64,000 bases of DNA, from NCBI GenBank assembly GCA_951217055.1, contig OX578278.1, forward strand, positions 36,043,688-36,107,687, read 5' to 3'. Shown one piece after another: positions 44,770 through 55,894 of the stretch. Made by a program: the position numbers and the translations under genes. Numbering within the stretch: position 1 is the stretch's first letter; each line of letters opens with the position of its first letter. This stretch comes from Gerris lacustris (taxonomy: Eukaryota; Arthropoda; Insecta; Hemiptera; Gerridae). The notes under the pieces were generated by a model. It was not told the DNA's origin, did no database searches, and saw only the letters and a list, made by a program, of their open reading frames with translations.

Positions 44770-45351
44770 TGCTTCGAGCTTACCAAAGGTAACGTAAGCT
44801 ATGTGGTCGTTCAGATAAAGGAACATTTTTATGTCTCCAATTTCAAAAATTCCAATACAGAATTCCGTTTTAGACATAAGAAAACATTTTTGGTTCCGTT
44901 TCTGTCTGTTGCTCAATTTTTGCGAACTAACATATCTTAAAAACTACTCGTCCGATTTTAATGAAATTTGGATAGTAGGTCTTAATTAGCCCATTGTTGG
45001 TCCCATATATGTTTCAACCTTCTGCGCCTTTTTTTCTCTTTCACATGCGCATTAACATGCATTTATTAACAGCAATTTCTACAAAAGTAGGTAATCATCT
45101 GAATTTTATGAAATTTGGATTGTTTGTCCAAAGTAGCCTTCAGTCCTAGATTAATTTTAACCTTTTTGCTCTCTTTAAATTTTGCTAAATTAATACTTTA
45201 ATTCATGTAAAAAATCAAAACAATTTTGACAGATTAAGAAAACGGGGGAAAATTAAATAAATGTGACAATAATTCGTTGGTGAAGCATAAAATCATTAAA
45301 CTATACGAAATAGGACGCAAGGAAGCTATATGCCACTCTTAATTGGCAGAC
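44770..45351 (+). mobile_element. Helentron-like family A2, second of a tandem pair
   Basis: Starts GCTTCGAGCTTACCAAAGG only nine bases after the 3' end of the previous copy, same orientation. A complete interior follows (GTTTCTGTCTGTTGC; GGTCTTAATTAGCCCATTG; CAATTTTGACAGATT), and it ends AGGAAGCTATATGCCACTC then TTAATTGGCAG. Confidence 0.75.
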
Positions 45352-45354
45352 TTT

Positions 45355-46890
45355 ATAATTAAATGTGTTTAATTATAAACTAGTCTATTAAATAACTTTT
45401 TTTTTTTTAAATAAAAAAATTGAATAAAGTAACGAAGTTTTTTATTTTTTAAAAAAGAAAATAAAAATTTATTATTACACAATAATTTTAGTGATTTAAA
45501 ATCCTCGAAGATTTTTTGGACACAAGGGGCAGAGACGAAATAGATTTTAGATTAAATTGCACTTTTTCCCCTCCTGAACAAATAACATGTTAGGTATTGT
45601 TAGTCATTACATCCGCTTTACAAATTTTTCCGATGTTATCTCCAGTGTGAAAAATAAAGTCACCTCTCTGGGATTCGAAACAGATATGTCCGGTTTAGTA
45701 AGGCGTGGTTTCAGACAAATGCGTAAACAACTCATATATTCTGTCTTCCAGAATACTTGTTGTGCATTTTTAAATCCTTCATATTAAAGATTTTATTTGT
45801 TTGTGCCTGTAGTCAAAATCTTTGGAGGGCCAATTAACCCTCTTCCAGTCATCCTATCGACTGGAACTTGGTACATAGGCTTTGTGACATACAATGCCTG
45901 TGTACCAGGCTTCTATAAAATTAATTAACATTCTATAAAATTAATTGAAATAATTAATACCAATAAAAATCATACTAATTAATTAATTTATTAATTAACA
46001 AATTTACTGCTGATGACTCACACAACCATAAAGTATAAATAAAAGGGATTTATAATAAAAAAAACTTTGTTTTTATGGGCTAGTATTAATTATTCCAGTT
46101 ATAAGTACATTCTGCTTGTTAATATTGATTTATTTGATGTATAAATCGATGTATATTTTATGTATTAAATAAAAAAGGGTTTGTAAAACTTACGGTTTTA
46201 TTTAATAACAAGAGAGCCAATTTTCAACGAGATTTCTAAAAAAAAAAAATTGTTTTTCGACTGTTATTAAGCTCAAAAGTTTAGCTCAGCCACCCCTTTT
46301 TTTCAAAAGTTTTGAAAGGAGAAGGGGTATGGGTGAATTAAAATCCGATGCCTTTTAAAAATTGGACGAACATCGAAGGGGTGGTGGGCTTTATTAAAAT
46401 ACAAGTTGAAAATGGCGCCAAAAGTTGAGTGAGCTGAGAGAGGGGGGATGGAAATTTTCTAATCAGTTTGAGGTCTCAATTGGGGGGCCCCTTGGGGCCC
46501 TCTCTATTCCCCCCGGGAGATCAACCTAAATGGGAGGGGGGGGGGGGGTATTGTTAAACTGCTACCAACTTTAATTGACCTCTCAGGGTTCACTTGTTTA
46601 AAAAAATAACATTTAGTAAAGGAGAAAAAATCTCTAAACTTAGAGCCAAAAAATAAAAAACCTATATTACCAAAATAACCATTGTTAAAGATTGCCAGAA
46701 CAATCTTCTTACATTTTTAACATCATTCTACCTTTTTAATAGGAGAGATATAAAATTCAGCAAACACTATGTTGTACTAGGTATACAAATAATTGTATAG
46801 AGCTGAATAAAAATTTATTACTGGATTTTACACTGAAATATGTTTGCATATACGATTATAATATACATATAAATATATGTATGAATATAC
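45355..46890. other. AT-rich sequence with homopolymer G runs
   Basis: No gene was seen. (G)13 near 46537. The segment 46260-46520 reads like repeat DNA (CCCCTTTTTTTC; GGGGCCCCTTGGGGCCC) but no boundaries were found. Confidence 0.4.
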
Positions 46891-46897
46891 AATAAAT

Positions 46898-47858
46898 TGG
46901 TTGTGCGTGAAGTCTCTCGTAAAAAGGGTTTGTTGGTATTGTGAACATAGGGGGGGGGGCCTCCCCCCTCCCCCGGAAAGCGCAAAATTTTGATGTTTTT
47001 TTTTTTACAAAATGACATGAAACATTAATCATTTTCCACAAGTGTTATATATTTTTGAATCTACTCTTGAATACCTTTCATTTGATATCCCACTCAAAAT
47101 TTAAAAAAAATATTTTTCTCCCCGTGACAGGAATAAACCGCCATTTTGGATTTCCGGTTTATCAGATCAAATTGCTGTTCTTATTTTTTCTTTGGCCCAT
47201 CAGAACGCACATTTTGCATATTTCATATTTTTAGTAACAGCAGAAATAGTTTGTTTTTTTGGGGGGGGGGGGGACACGCAAAATTTTGAGGTTTTTTAAC
47301 CAAAAGGCATGGAAAATTAAACACTTTCCACAAGTGTTATATATTTTTGGGCACTTCTTTAGATTGTTACACCCTTATAAAAAAAACAGAGGGGAGTATC
47401 AATATAAAAAAGGTGTACGGAATGTTCTTCTTTAGACTGTTACTCCCCTTATAAAAATAGAAGTGTGATATTCCTTTGTCCTAAAGTACATTAGACTAAA
47501 CATCCCTTTGTCTTAATAATTATTTAGTCAAAGTTATTTATATTCTAAAAAAATATAGGGAAGTAACAATCTAAAGAAGTACCTATTTTTGTAATCCACT
47601 GTTCAATACCTTTCATTTGATACCCCACTCAAAATTAAAAAAAAAATTAAACAATTTTGGATTTGACCAGCTGATAATTTTGAGTTTGTTATATTTTTCC
47701 TGTGGTCGCGTTTAAACGATCTTTAATACTGGAAAGTTTCATGTTTTATCTCTTTTGATTCAAAAGTTATTGGAACCCTATACAGAGTGACAGACAGACA
47801 GACACAGTAACGAAACTATAAGGATTTCTTTTTTGGTTATACCAACGAAACCCTAAAA
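46898..47858 (-). mobile_element. Helentron-like element, family C, with nested MITE
   Basis: Matches 59361-59948 on the opposite strand. On the minus strand it begins TTTTTAGGGTTTCGTTGGTA and runs through a GTCTGTCTGTCTGTCAC core, TCATTTGATA-type words and a poly-C/G tract near 46950 and 47265. It ends with AATACCAACAAACCC, inverse of the start, then a terminal stem-loop (GAGAGACTTCACGC). A 234-bp hAT MITE is inserted at 47350-47583. Confidence 0.65.
47350..47583. mobile_element. hAT-type MITE
   Basis: Same family as 20685-20919. TIRs GGCACTTCTTTAGATTGTTA and TAACAATCTAAAGAAGTACC, with an 8-bp duplication TATTTTTG (47342-47349, 47584-47591). Confidence 0.9.
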
Positions 47859-48076
47859 ACATGTCTCAGAAAAATATGTCCATCCCCCCTCTCTCAGCTC
47901 ACTCAACTTTCAACAAATAGTTTCCCCTCGTCCTATGACTCGCCAAAGCACAAGAGTGTAAACTGACATAGATTTTAAAATAGTGCTACTTAAAAATTAG
48001 GATTTGAGCATTAAGAAAATCTAAAGATGTGCGCTTAACGAAAAATAAATATTTAAGCATTAAAACAAATCCTTAA

Positions 48077-48353
48077 GGTGGCTTTCACACTGCGCGCGAG
48101 ACCGAGGGAGGCCGAGCTTTTTTGTTTTCACACTGCCCGCGAGACCGACGTCGATCGGCCGATTATCTACCATTCCGCTTGCAACCGTTTTCGGCGGCCG
48201 AAAACGCTTAGCTAACAAATATGTTGATACAACTCGCCCTGCTCGGCTCGGTCTCGCTCGGCGTTTAATGTGAATAGCCCCTTGCTGATACATGTGTTTG
48301 CTTTTCAAGCGGAATCGGCCTCGCTCGGCCTCACGCGCAGTGTGAAAGCCGCC
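48077..48353. mobile_element. PIF/Harbinger-type MITE, GC-rich
   Basis: TAA duplications at 48074-48076 and 48354-48356. TIRs GGTGGCTTTCACACTGCGCG and CGCGCAGTGTGAAAGCCGCC, with further inverted CGAGACCGAGG and CTCGGCCTCG words inside. 277 bp. The 82-residue frame over it is a repeat translation. Confidence 0.88.
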
Positions 48354-48359
48354 TAATGC

Positions 48360-49320
48360 GATTTACTGGGAATTGAAAGTTAGTTAGTTATATATTTTTA
48401 ACATCAACCCGACTAGATTAACATCAAGTTAAAAATTCGTAAAAAGTTAAAACGTTTTCCGTTAGTGCTGAAATTTGCACCAATTTTAGCTCTTTATAAG
48501 TCAAATAATTTATGCTGAATTTCATTTTGATATCTGCCGTCATTTTGAAGATATCGACTTTTGAAATTTCAACGCTGAATAATATTGAAACTATTTCGCC
48601 GATGTGGAGAAATTTGCACCAATTGTATCGCTCTATAAGATAATAAATTTCAACTAAATATCTACTACCATTTTGGTATAATTTGGTAGAGAAAAGTTTC
48701 GAGACGCCCCGCGGTCGATTTGTAAAAATGTTATATGAAAACTCTTGAGGTGTAGACTAAGAATATATATATTTTTTTAATGGTTATCGTGTCCAATAAT
48801 GAATAAGAGGATTTTTTGCATGTAATAAATAGCCTCATAACTGTATAATACCTATATAGTCCTGATTATTTTCTATGAAGGGTTTTGAAACAATACTATT
48901 AAGGTTGGTTAATACTATTAAGGCTTGGCCTACATCATAATAGGAAACCTTGCCAGTGATTCCTAGCATGAGCACCGCGTGGGGGGAAGGTAGTATAAAA
49001 TAAAATAATGAAATTGAAATATGATGATATTGCCTCATTTCTTTTTGTCTCCTTCTTTTAGCAAACTTGAATGAAAGCAAAGTAATAATACAAAAAAACT
49101 AAAGCATAAAGCACTCTATAAAATATTGCTTCTTAATTTGAGGTAATTCTTCTTCTTTCTCTGGGAGAAAGAGCTTTCAATATTTTGGTCCAAGTTTCAT
49201 TCCATTTTTATAAAGACTCAATTCAGATAAGAGAGTCTTGAGCCAAGATTTATTGTCTTCTAACATAATAACTAGCCCTCATAGTTTACTCCAAAATATA
49301 TAAATAGAAATCAGATTTGA
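48360..49320. other. Unassigned sequence
   Basis: A loosely repeated segment (GAAATTTGCACCAATTTTAG at 48469; GAAATTTGCACCAATTGTAT at 48608) suggests a diverged tandem pair of about 140 bp. No gene. Confidence 0.4.
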
Positions 49321-49345
49321 TTTATTGGCATACACACACACATAT

Positions 49346-49348
<3 letters not shown>

Positions 49349-49419
<71 letters not shown>

Positions 49420-49425
49420 ATATAT

Positions 49426-49504
<79 letters not shown>

Positions 49505-49505
49505 T
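49349..49505. repeat. (TA)n microsatellite in two blocks
   Basis: Two long TA runs (about 49349-49407 and 49428-49493) separated by GTATATATGTATATATAT. Confidence 0.97.
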
Positions 49506-50389
49506 TATATTTATAAACTGTGACTTCTTTTCCTATAGTTTTAAAATAAAAATGAATAATTTATTTTAAAATTGTCTTTCGTAGGAAATTTAAGTATTAC
49601 TTCAGTTTTGTTGTATTTTTGTCTTGTTTGCGAAGTAGATTTATATATATATATAACACATGTTTTTTTCACAATATAATGAGGTCAGCCATCTATTTAC
49701 TAACCATCTGATAAAACAATTCATGAAAAACAATGTACGACACAGAATTTTGAATTGTAGTTGTAACTCACAACTAAAATAATTCTATAAAATAATTGAC
49801 TGCAATACCAAATGGAAAGAAGACGCAAATTGGTTAGTTACAAGAATCAGGAAAAATGCACATCTTTGTTAAAATTGAGGAATTCGCTGTCAAACATACT
49901 CAATTTTTTAAACCACGCTCTCGTAATAAACTACTGTGTGTTGGCTTGGAGTATGGCTGGACCCACTATATCGGAATAAGTTAGTATAGCACAGAAAGCT
50001 ATGATAAAAATCTCACTAAAAAAGCCAAAACGATACTCCAGTGAACTTACGTACTCAAATTTTACTGTTCTACCAGTTCATAATACATAAGTACATAAGA
50101 AATCAATATTGTTACACTATTTCAAAGGAAAATAAAACAGCAAATAAACATAAATACTGTACAAGTTTGCATTACAAGAACCTAGTACAAGTTCCATTGT
50201 GCCACACTACTAAAGAACAAAGACATGCTTCTTATCTGGCACCATTGTATTAAAATCAACTCCCAGATTGACTTAAACAAATAGAATAATTTTCATCATT
50301 TAAATTCAAATTAAATCAAAATATCTTCTGACTATAATAAAAATAAACAAATAAATTTTAGTATTTGTAGTAAACATAAAATTTATATA

Positions 50390-50778
50390 TTAAGGTTTAA
50401 AGAAATGTATTTTAGTTCTACCATAAGTTTTTAAAAAAGCAATATATTTCGGATGTTACTCCATCATCAGGCACAAAAACAAAGACTCCTTAACTAGATT
50501 GCAATTAATATATAAAATGTGAAATATAAATAACATCTAATATTTATAAAAATCACAATAATTTATTTTGATTTTGTTTAGTAATTTATAATGAAATTTA
50601 ATAATTTATAATGTTTAATTATTTATTTTGATATTGTTTTTATTTTTTACTTCCGAGCTTACCGAAGGTAACGGAAGTATTGTGTTCACTTTTGAGAACA
50701 AAAAAGTTTTATGCCTCCGATTTTAAAAATTCCAAGACAGAAATCCGTTTCAGACATCAGGGAACATTTTTGGTTCCC

Positions 50779-50830
<52 letters not shown>

Positions 50831-51409
50831 GGTCTGTGTGTCCGCGAATCCTGAAACGTGCGACGATAACTTGAGTAAATGTCGTCCGATTTTGATGAAA
50901 TTTGGTGTACTTGTTCATTTTACCAATGCTCAGGACGAGTTCGTTGGACAACGTTATCCGTTCAAGCGTTCACGCGCAACGCTCGCGTAAACGTGAGCTT
51001 CAAATTTAAAATTGGAATTTTAGGTCGGGGAAAAAACCAAACTTCATCTATTCAATGAGACAAACATTTTTTTCAAGTACAATTTTTTAGTAAAACCAAC
51101 AGCGACACAGCTATGAAGTGTTAAAGGTCACAAAAACTATTAATAATAAACAATATAACAATAAATTAATATAACGATAATGTTAATATAACAATAAAGT
51201 ACATGATAGGATGCGAGGAAGTTATGTGCCACACCAATTGGCAGTCTATTTTATTTTATATTTCATTTATTTATATTTCAAATTTTATATATTAAGTGCA
51301 ATCTAGTTATGTAAGTCTTTGTTTTTGTGCCTGATGATGGAGTAACATCCGAAATATATTGCTTTTTTTTAAAACTTATGGTAGAACTAAAGTCCATTCC
51401 TTAAACCTT
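50390..51409. repeat. Inverted repeat pair, about 145-bp arms, flanking a Helentron-like copy
   Basis: Left arm 50390-50533 and right arm 51261-51409 are close reverse complements (TTTAGTTCTACCATAAGTTT; GATGTTACTCCATCATCAGG; TAACTAGATTGCA). The right arm reads GCCTGATGATGGAGTAACAT then CCGAAATATAT, a CTGATGA...GAAA arrangement. A family A element fills part of the loop. Confidence 0.8.
50650..51246 (+). mobile_element. Helentron-like element, family A, full length
   Basis: Starts CTTCCGAGCTTACCGAAGGT. It contains a (TCTG)n core of about 12 units (50779-50829), GTCCGATTTTGATGAAATTT and CACGCGCAACGCTCGCG, and ends GAGGAAGTTATGTGCCACAC then CAATTGGCAG. Frames here (CLSVCLSV) are repeat translation. 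Confidence 0.8.
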
Positions 51410-51480
51410 ATTGTGGAGTTCTACAAAAAGAACATTAGAACTTTAAGAAAACTATTAAATTTAGGTATGTATAATATTTT

Positions 51481-52050
51481 GCTTCCGAGCTTACCGAAGG
51501 TAACGGAAGCATTGTGTTCACTTTTGAGAACAAAAAAGTTTTATGCCTCCGATTTTAAAAATTCCAAGACAGAAATCCGTTTCAGACATCAGGGAACATT
51601 TTTGGTTCCGTGTCTGTCTTTCTGTCTGTCTGTCGGTCTGTGTGTCCGCGAATCGTGAAACGTGCGACGATAACTTGAGTAAATGTTGCCCGATTTTGAT
51701 GAAATTTGGTAGGCATGTTTATTTTACCAATGCTCAGGTCGAGTTCGTTGGACAACGTTATCCGTTCAAGCGCAACGCTCGCGTAAACGTGAACTTCAAA
51801 TTTAAAATTGGAATTTTCGGTCGGGAAAAAAATCAAACCTTATCTATTCAATGAGACGAAATTTTTTCAAATACAATTTTTTAGTAAAACCTACAGCGAC
51901 ACCCCTATAAAGTGTTAAAGATCGCTAAAAAATGTTAATTGTTCTTACACAATAAACAATATAAGAATAAAGTAATAAAACTTTAATGTTAATATAAGAA
52001 TAAAGTACATGATAGGATGCGAGGAAGCTATGTGCCACACTAATTGGCAG
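51481..52050 (+). mobile_element. Helentron-like element, family A, full length
   Basis: The best preserved copy: hairpin start GCTTCCGAGCTTACCGAAGG, a short TCTGTCTGTCTG core (51611-51632), and a terminal stem-loop TGCCACACTAATTGGCA. Same strand as the copy 235 bp upstream. Confidence 0.82.
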
Positions 52051-53510
52051 TGTATTTTCTTTGTTAGATGTACTTTTTTTTTTTTTTTTTTTCATGTCTA
52101 TTAATTTTTCATGTATAAAAAGCAATGAACAAAGACTAATTAACTTAAGAGAATAGTGACGAGGCCTTCGCTCTAGATATTCTTTAATCTACTGAAGGAC
52201 CTCACTTAGTAAAATATACGAGTATCATCATTGTCTTGTCTTTTCTATATACCTATATAAAAAAACGTATTGCATCAAAATCTTTAATGTAATGTATGGT
52301 GGGAATAAAAAATATGCCGTTGCGGTTTGTCACTAAAGTGATATTTATAGCTAGCTGAAGTTTAGACAAGAGATTAACTATGTACATGATTATACAACCG
52401 AAATACTTTTACTTTGTATTATAAACTATATTCTTAGTATCTATCTAGGAAGTTTACATTGTCATGTCAACACTATAACAGATATATTTAGATCAACATA
52501 TATAGGCCTAGTTTTAAATTTACCAACACAACTACTGGAAATAAACTTACTAACTGTTCCCATGGATTATTAACTAAGAGATAACAGATATAACATGATA
52601 AACATTATACACTCATGACATAAAACTTAAACATATCGCCTTAACCCTTGCACATCAACTACATTTCTTAATAATACAGATGATACATTCCATGGATTCA
52701 AAATATAGGATTTATTTTTTTGTATTGGCTTTTATTAATCGCAGCTGTTTAAATAGCGTTACTTGTGAACATGTCGATCGCTAACCATTTCATTAGGCTT
52801 GTACATCCAACTAGTCACACTCATTCTTTTGGTGTCGTCTTATCTTTTCAATGTAAATGGTTAACTTCTCAGAAAACCTAATAAAACTGCTGACGGTCGA
52901 GGTAAAGCACTTGGAGCCCACATTAAGGCAGTAAGGATCTGCCTAACCCCCAAACACTCGTGAATTGCGGGCTAAGAAAATCCTACAAAATGACGAGGTA
53001 CATCTTCTACTGAGTACTGAGTAGAGGATGTATAGAGTAGAGTATAGTATGTAATGTAGTAGGGTCTACTCTACTCACCCAGCTACATTCTCTATAAAAC
53101 TGGGGTTTTAAACAAGTGATCTGTGGGTTAGTCAGATTTTTACCCTCTTACTGTGGGCCCGCACTGGCCCGCAGTGCAAACGTGACTTCTCGATGTGACC
53201 ATCAGTGTGAAACATGTCTCGCCTCTTTGAGATCTACGATTGTTAGATATAAATAATAAATACAGAAAAAAATAAACTTACTGTATGTAAGTTCGTATCT
53301 CTTCTCTTGATAAAGATGGCATTAATCTTGAGTTGTATTTTTTGCCGAATTAATTATTTCTGGAGGAGTATTATTCTCTACATTTTCGTCAAAGCCACTT
53401 GATTCATTCATTGTTTTTCACTAAAACTCGATATAAACAGTTACTTTAATAAAAGAATAGCAAATTAGTTTTGTTAAATGTAAACAAACTCGCTAATTGT
53501 GCGTAAAGCT
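52051..53510. other. AT-rich sequence without a recognised gene
   Basis: A run of TAGAGTAGAG-type imperfect repeats lies at about 53010-53080. No domain was found. Confidence 0.4.
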
Positions 53511-53514
53511 GAAG

Positions 53515-53558
53515 AATTCCTCTTCTTTACCGCCCTAGCGTGGTAAAGAAGAGGAATT
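53515..53558. repeat. Perfect 17-bp-arm hairpin
   Basis: AATTCCTCTTCTTTACC, a 10-base loop, then GGTAAAGAAGAGGAATT. Confidence 0.85.
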
Positions 53559-53559
53559 G

Positions 53560-55214
53560 TTCAGAACTATGAGACGCGCATGCGCAATGAATACAAGTAC
53601 GTAAATAACCACTTTCTACGCATCTAAACAGAGATATAATGTTTATATTTCGTATCAATCGTAGATAAAAGTATTTTTCCAATTGCGAGTGATTCCCCAC
53701 ACAAACCATTTCAATATTTTCAATAAGTGTGAAAGTTACTTTCATTGATACCAGCTCAGTAAAAATAGATTATTTTATTTACGCTAATCATTGTGTAACG
53801 AATGGGGGTAATAGTCCCATTTTTTATTGTGATTTATTTATAAATGCTAAATTAAATTTAGTCCATGATTATGTTATTATAGGGTAACTTGTTTTTTCTT
53901 TAAAAACTTAAATTGAGCTGGGTGACTAATACCTCTACATAGCTAGTGAACTATAAACCGCGATGAATTTCGTGACGCCTCCCATTTGTAAGAATTGCTG
54001 TTCAACTACTGAGAAAAATTTGTTTTTTAACTGTTCGTTTCAAGAATCCGTTACAGAACCGTTTGACATTCACCGAATTGAATAATTAAAAATAGCAATT
54101 AATTTTATCCAAAGTTGCTGATCGTTTGTAACGTGACACTTAACTTAATAATTTTTATGAATAATATAATAAATTGTCTCTCCACGTAAACTGGCTAATT
54201 TGTTTATTTTAAATTACAGAGAAATTATTAAACTATTAGTTAAGTTTCTTTGGAAGCTGGCTTCATCTCCATACCATTTTTTTCAAATAGTTTTATTTTA
54301 TTATGTTTTGTACGATGTTCACTTTTTTAACCTAAAAGGAAAGTAGGAAAGGGAAAAATCTCTTTTCATCTAATGGTAAATCAGAGGGTTAGAGAGCGAG
54401 GGAGTGGTAAAGGAGATAGGAGAAAGAGGAAACGAAGGACGGAGGATGACGGATTTGAAAAGGAAATGGTTGGGGTTTTTTTGGCTTCGTGTCTACCCTG
54501 TTAGTGGGTTTAACGCAGCGACGAGGAACTGTGGAATAAAGCAGTTTCAACAGCCATCGATTTGGCACGGGCAAGGGAACACGAAGCATCCTTCTCACGA
54601 GCTGCATTTGGTTCTCGGATTCCAACCATCTAGCTTTCAAAGAAGAAAAAGATACGTTCGAATACTTACTACAATCGTTTTGGTGTGACAACCATGCTTG
54701 GAACTGGTTTTGCCTTCTTTTTTAGCTCAAGCTTATTGTGAATTTAAGAGATGTAAAAATAAGCAACTTCCTTTTCAGAATTTCACAGACCACTTTACTA
54801 GACCAACCAACAATGTCACAATACTGACTGAAATAAAAAGAGAAATAATGGTTAAAAGGATTCATGTGGACCATTGGTATCTTGTTTTGTATTATGTAAA
54901 AAAATATATATTATATTGTAAAGCTGAAAAAAAGAAACTAAATTTTAGTAATGAATCGAATGGAGCTTGTGGGGACGTAAATTTAAACAAGTAAATTCCA
55001 AAAGAAATCTTTGATGACACTATTATAAATTTTCTTATTTCAAAAATTGCAACTGAATTTATTAATTAATAAATTACCTAACTAATGAATTGGCTTTGAA
55101 AATTCATATCTGTACAAGATTCAGCTTTCTAGGTAGTCGGGAAGTAAATCAAGTTTAGGTTACAAGATTTGGAGACAAACAAACAAAGAGCAAGTGAAGT
55201 TAAATAAAAGACTT
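53560..55214. other. Unassigned sequence with open but unrecognised frames
   Basis: Frames of 94-100 residues lie on both strands at 54389-54691 and a 98-residue frame at 54698-54994. None shows a known domain or a convincing splice context. The segment 54390-54690 is less AT-rich than its surroundings and could hold an exon or an old repeat. Confidence 0.35.
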
Positions 55215-55437
55215 TAACATAGTTTGCAAATTACTGTGGCACATGCATTTGTTATATTTTAATGATTTTATGCTTTTACAGCGTATTATTACCAAATTTA
55301 TTTAATTTTACCCCGTTTTTTAAATTTCTTAAAATTGTTTTGATGTTTTACATTAATTAAAGTATCATTTAAGCAAAATTTAAAGACCGCAAGCGGTTGA
55401 AATTGGGCTGTATGCGGGTTACTTTCGACAAAATACT
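55215..55437 (-). mobile_element. Family A2 Helentron-like 3' fragment
   Basis: Reads GCAAATTACTGTGGCACATG (3' stem-loop), TAATGATTTTATGC, TACCCCGTTTTTTAAATTT and GCGGTTGAAATTGGGC, then ends at the poly-C repeat. Confidence 0.6.
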
Positions 55438-55439
55438 TA

Positions 55440-55890
55440 TTGGGTAAAAAAATCAATATATACCCCCCCCCCCCCCCCCAACCACTATATAAGGGCTGGT
55501 CCTAAAATTTCGAAATAATTCATGCTAATTCCTTATTTTGGGGCGATGATATTTCCGGGAGGTCATTTCTAGTTTTTAAAAATTACCAATTTTATGAAAA
55601 ATTTGAAGTGCGCCCAAAATTTTATTTTTAAAATTTTGAGTGGGGTATCAAATGAAAGCTGCTGAAGTGTAGGATACAAATATATATTTGCTTTTTTAAA
55701 TTTTTCATTCTTTATTGGTTTTATAAGTCAAAATATACCCCAAAAAACATTCCCCCCCCCAACACTATATAACGGCTGGTCCTAAAATTTCAAAATAATT
55801 CATGGCTATACCTTATGGTGGAGTGATGAAAATGTTCTGAAAAAATGTAATTTATCTAGTCGTTATTACTGATGAAAAACATTGTGACCC
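55440..55890 (+). repeat. Two tandem units of about 285 bp, each with a poly-C tract
   Basis: Each unit has ATATACCCC then a C run (55463-55480; 55751-55760), CACTATATAAGGGCTGGTCC and TAAAATTTCGAAATAATTCA. A reversed copy of the double unit is at 60280-60850. Confidence 0.65.
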
Positions 55891-55894
55891 CCCG

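Noticed and set aside
48060..48308. 82-residue basic protein
   Set aside because: Lies across the inverted ends of a Harbinger MITE.
54389..54994. Possible host exon(s)
   Set aside because: Open frames on both strands, no recognised domain, and no clear splice-site pattern or homologue that I could name. Reported only as unassigned.
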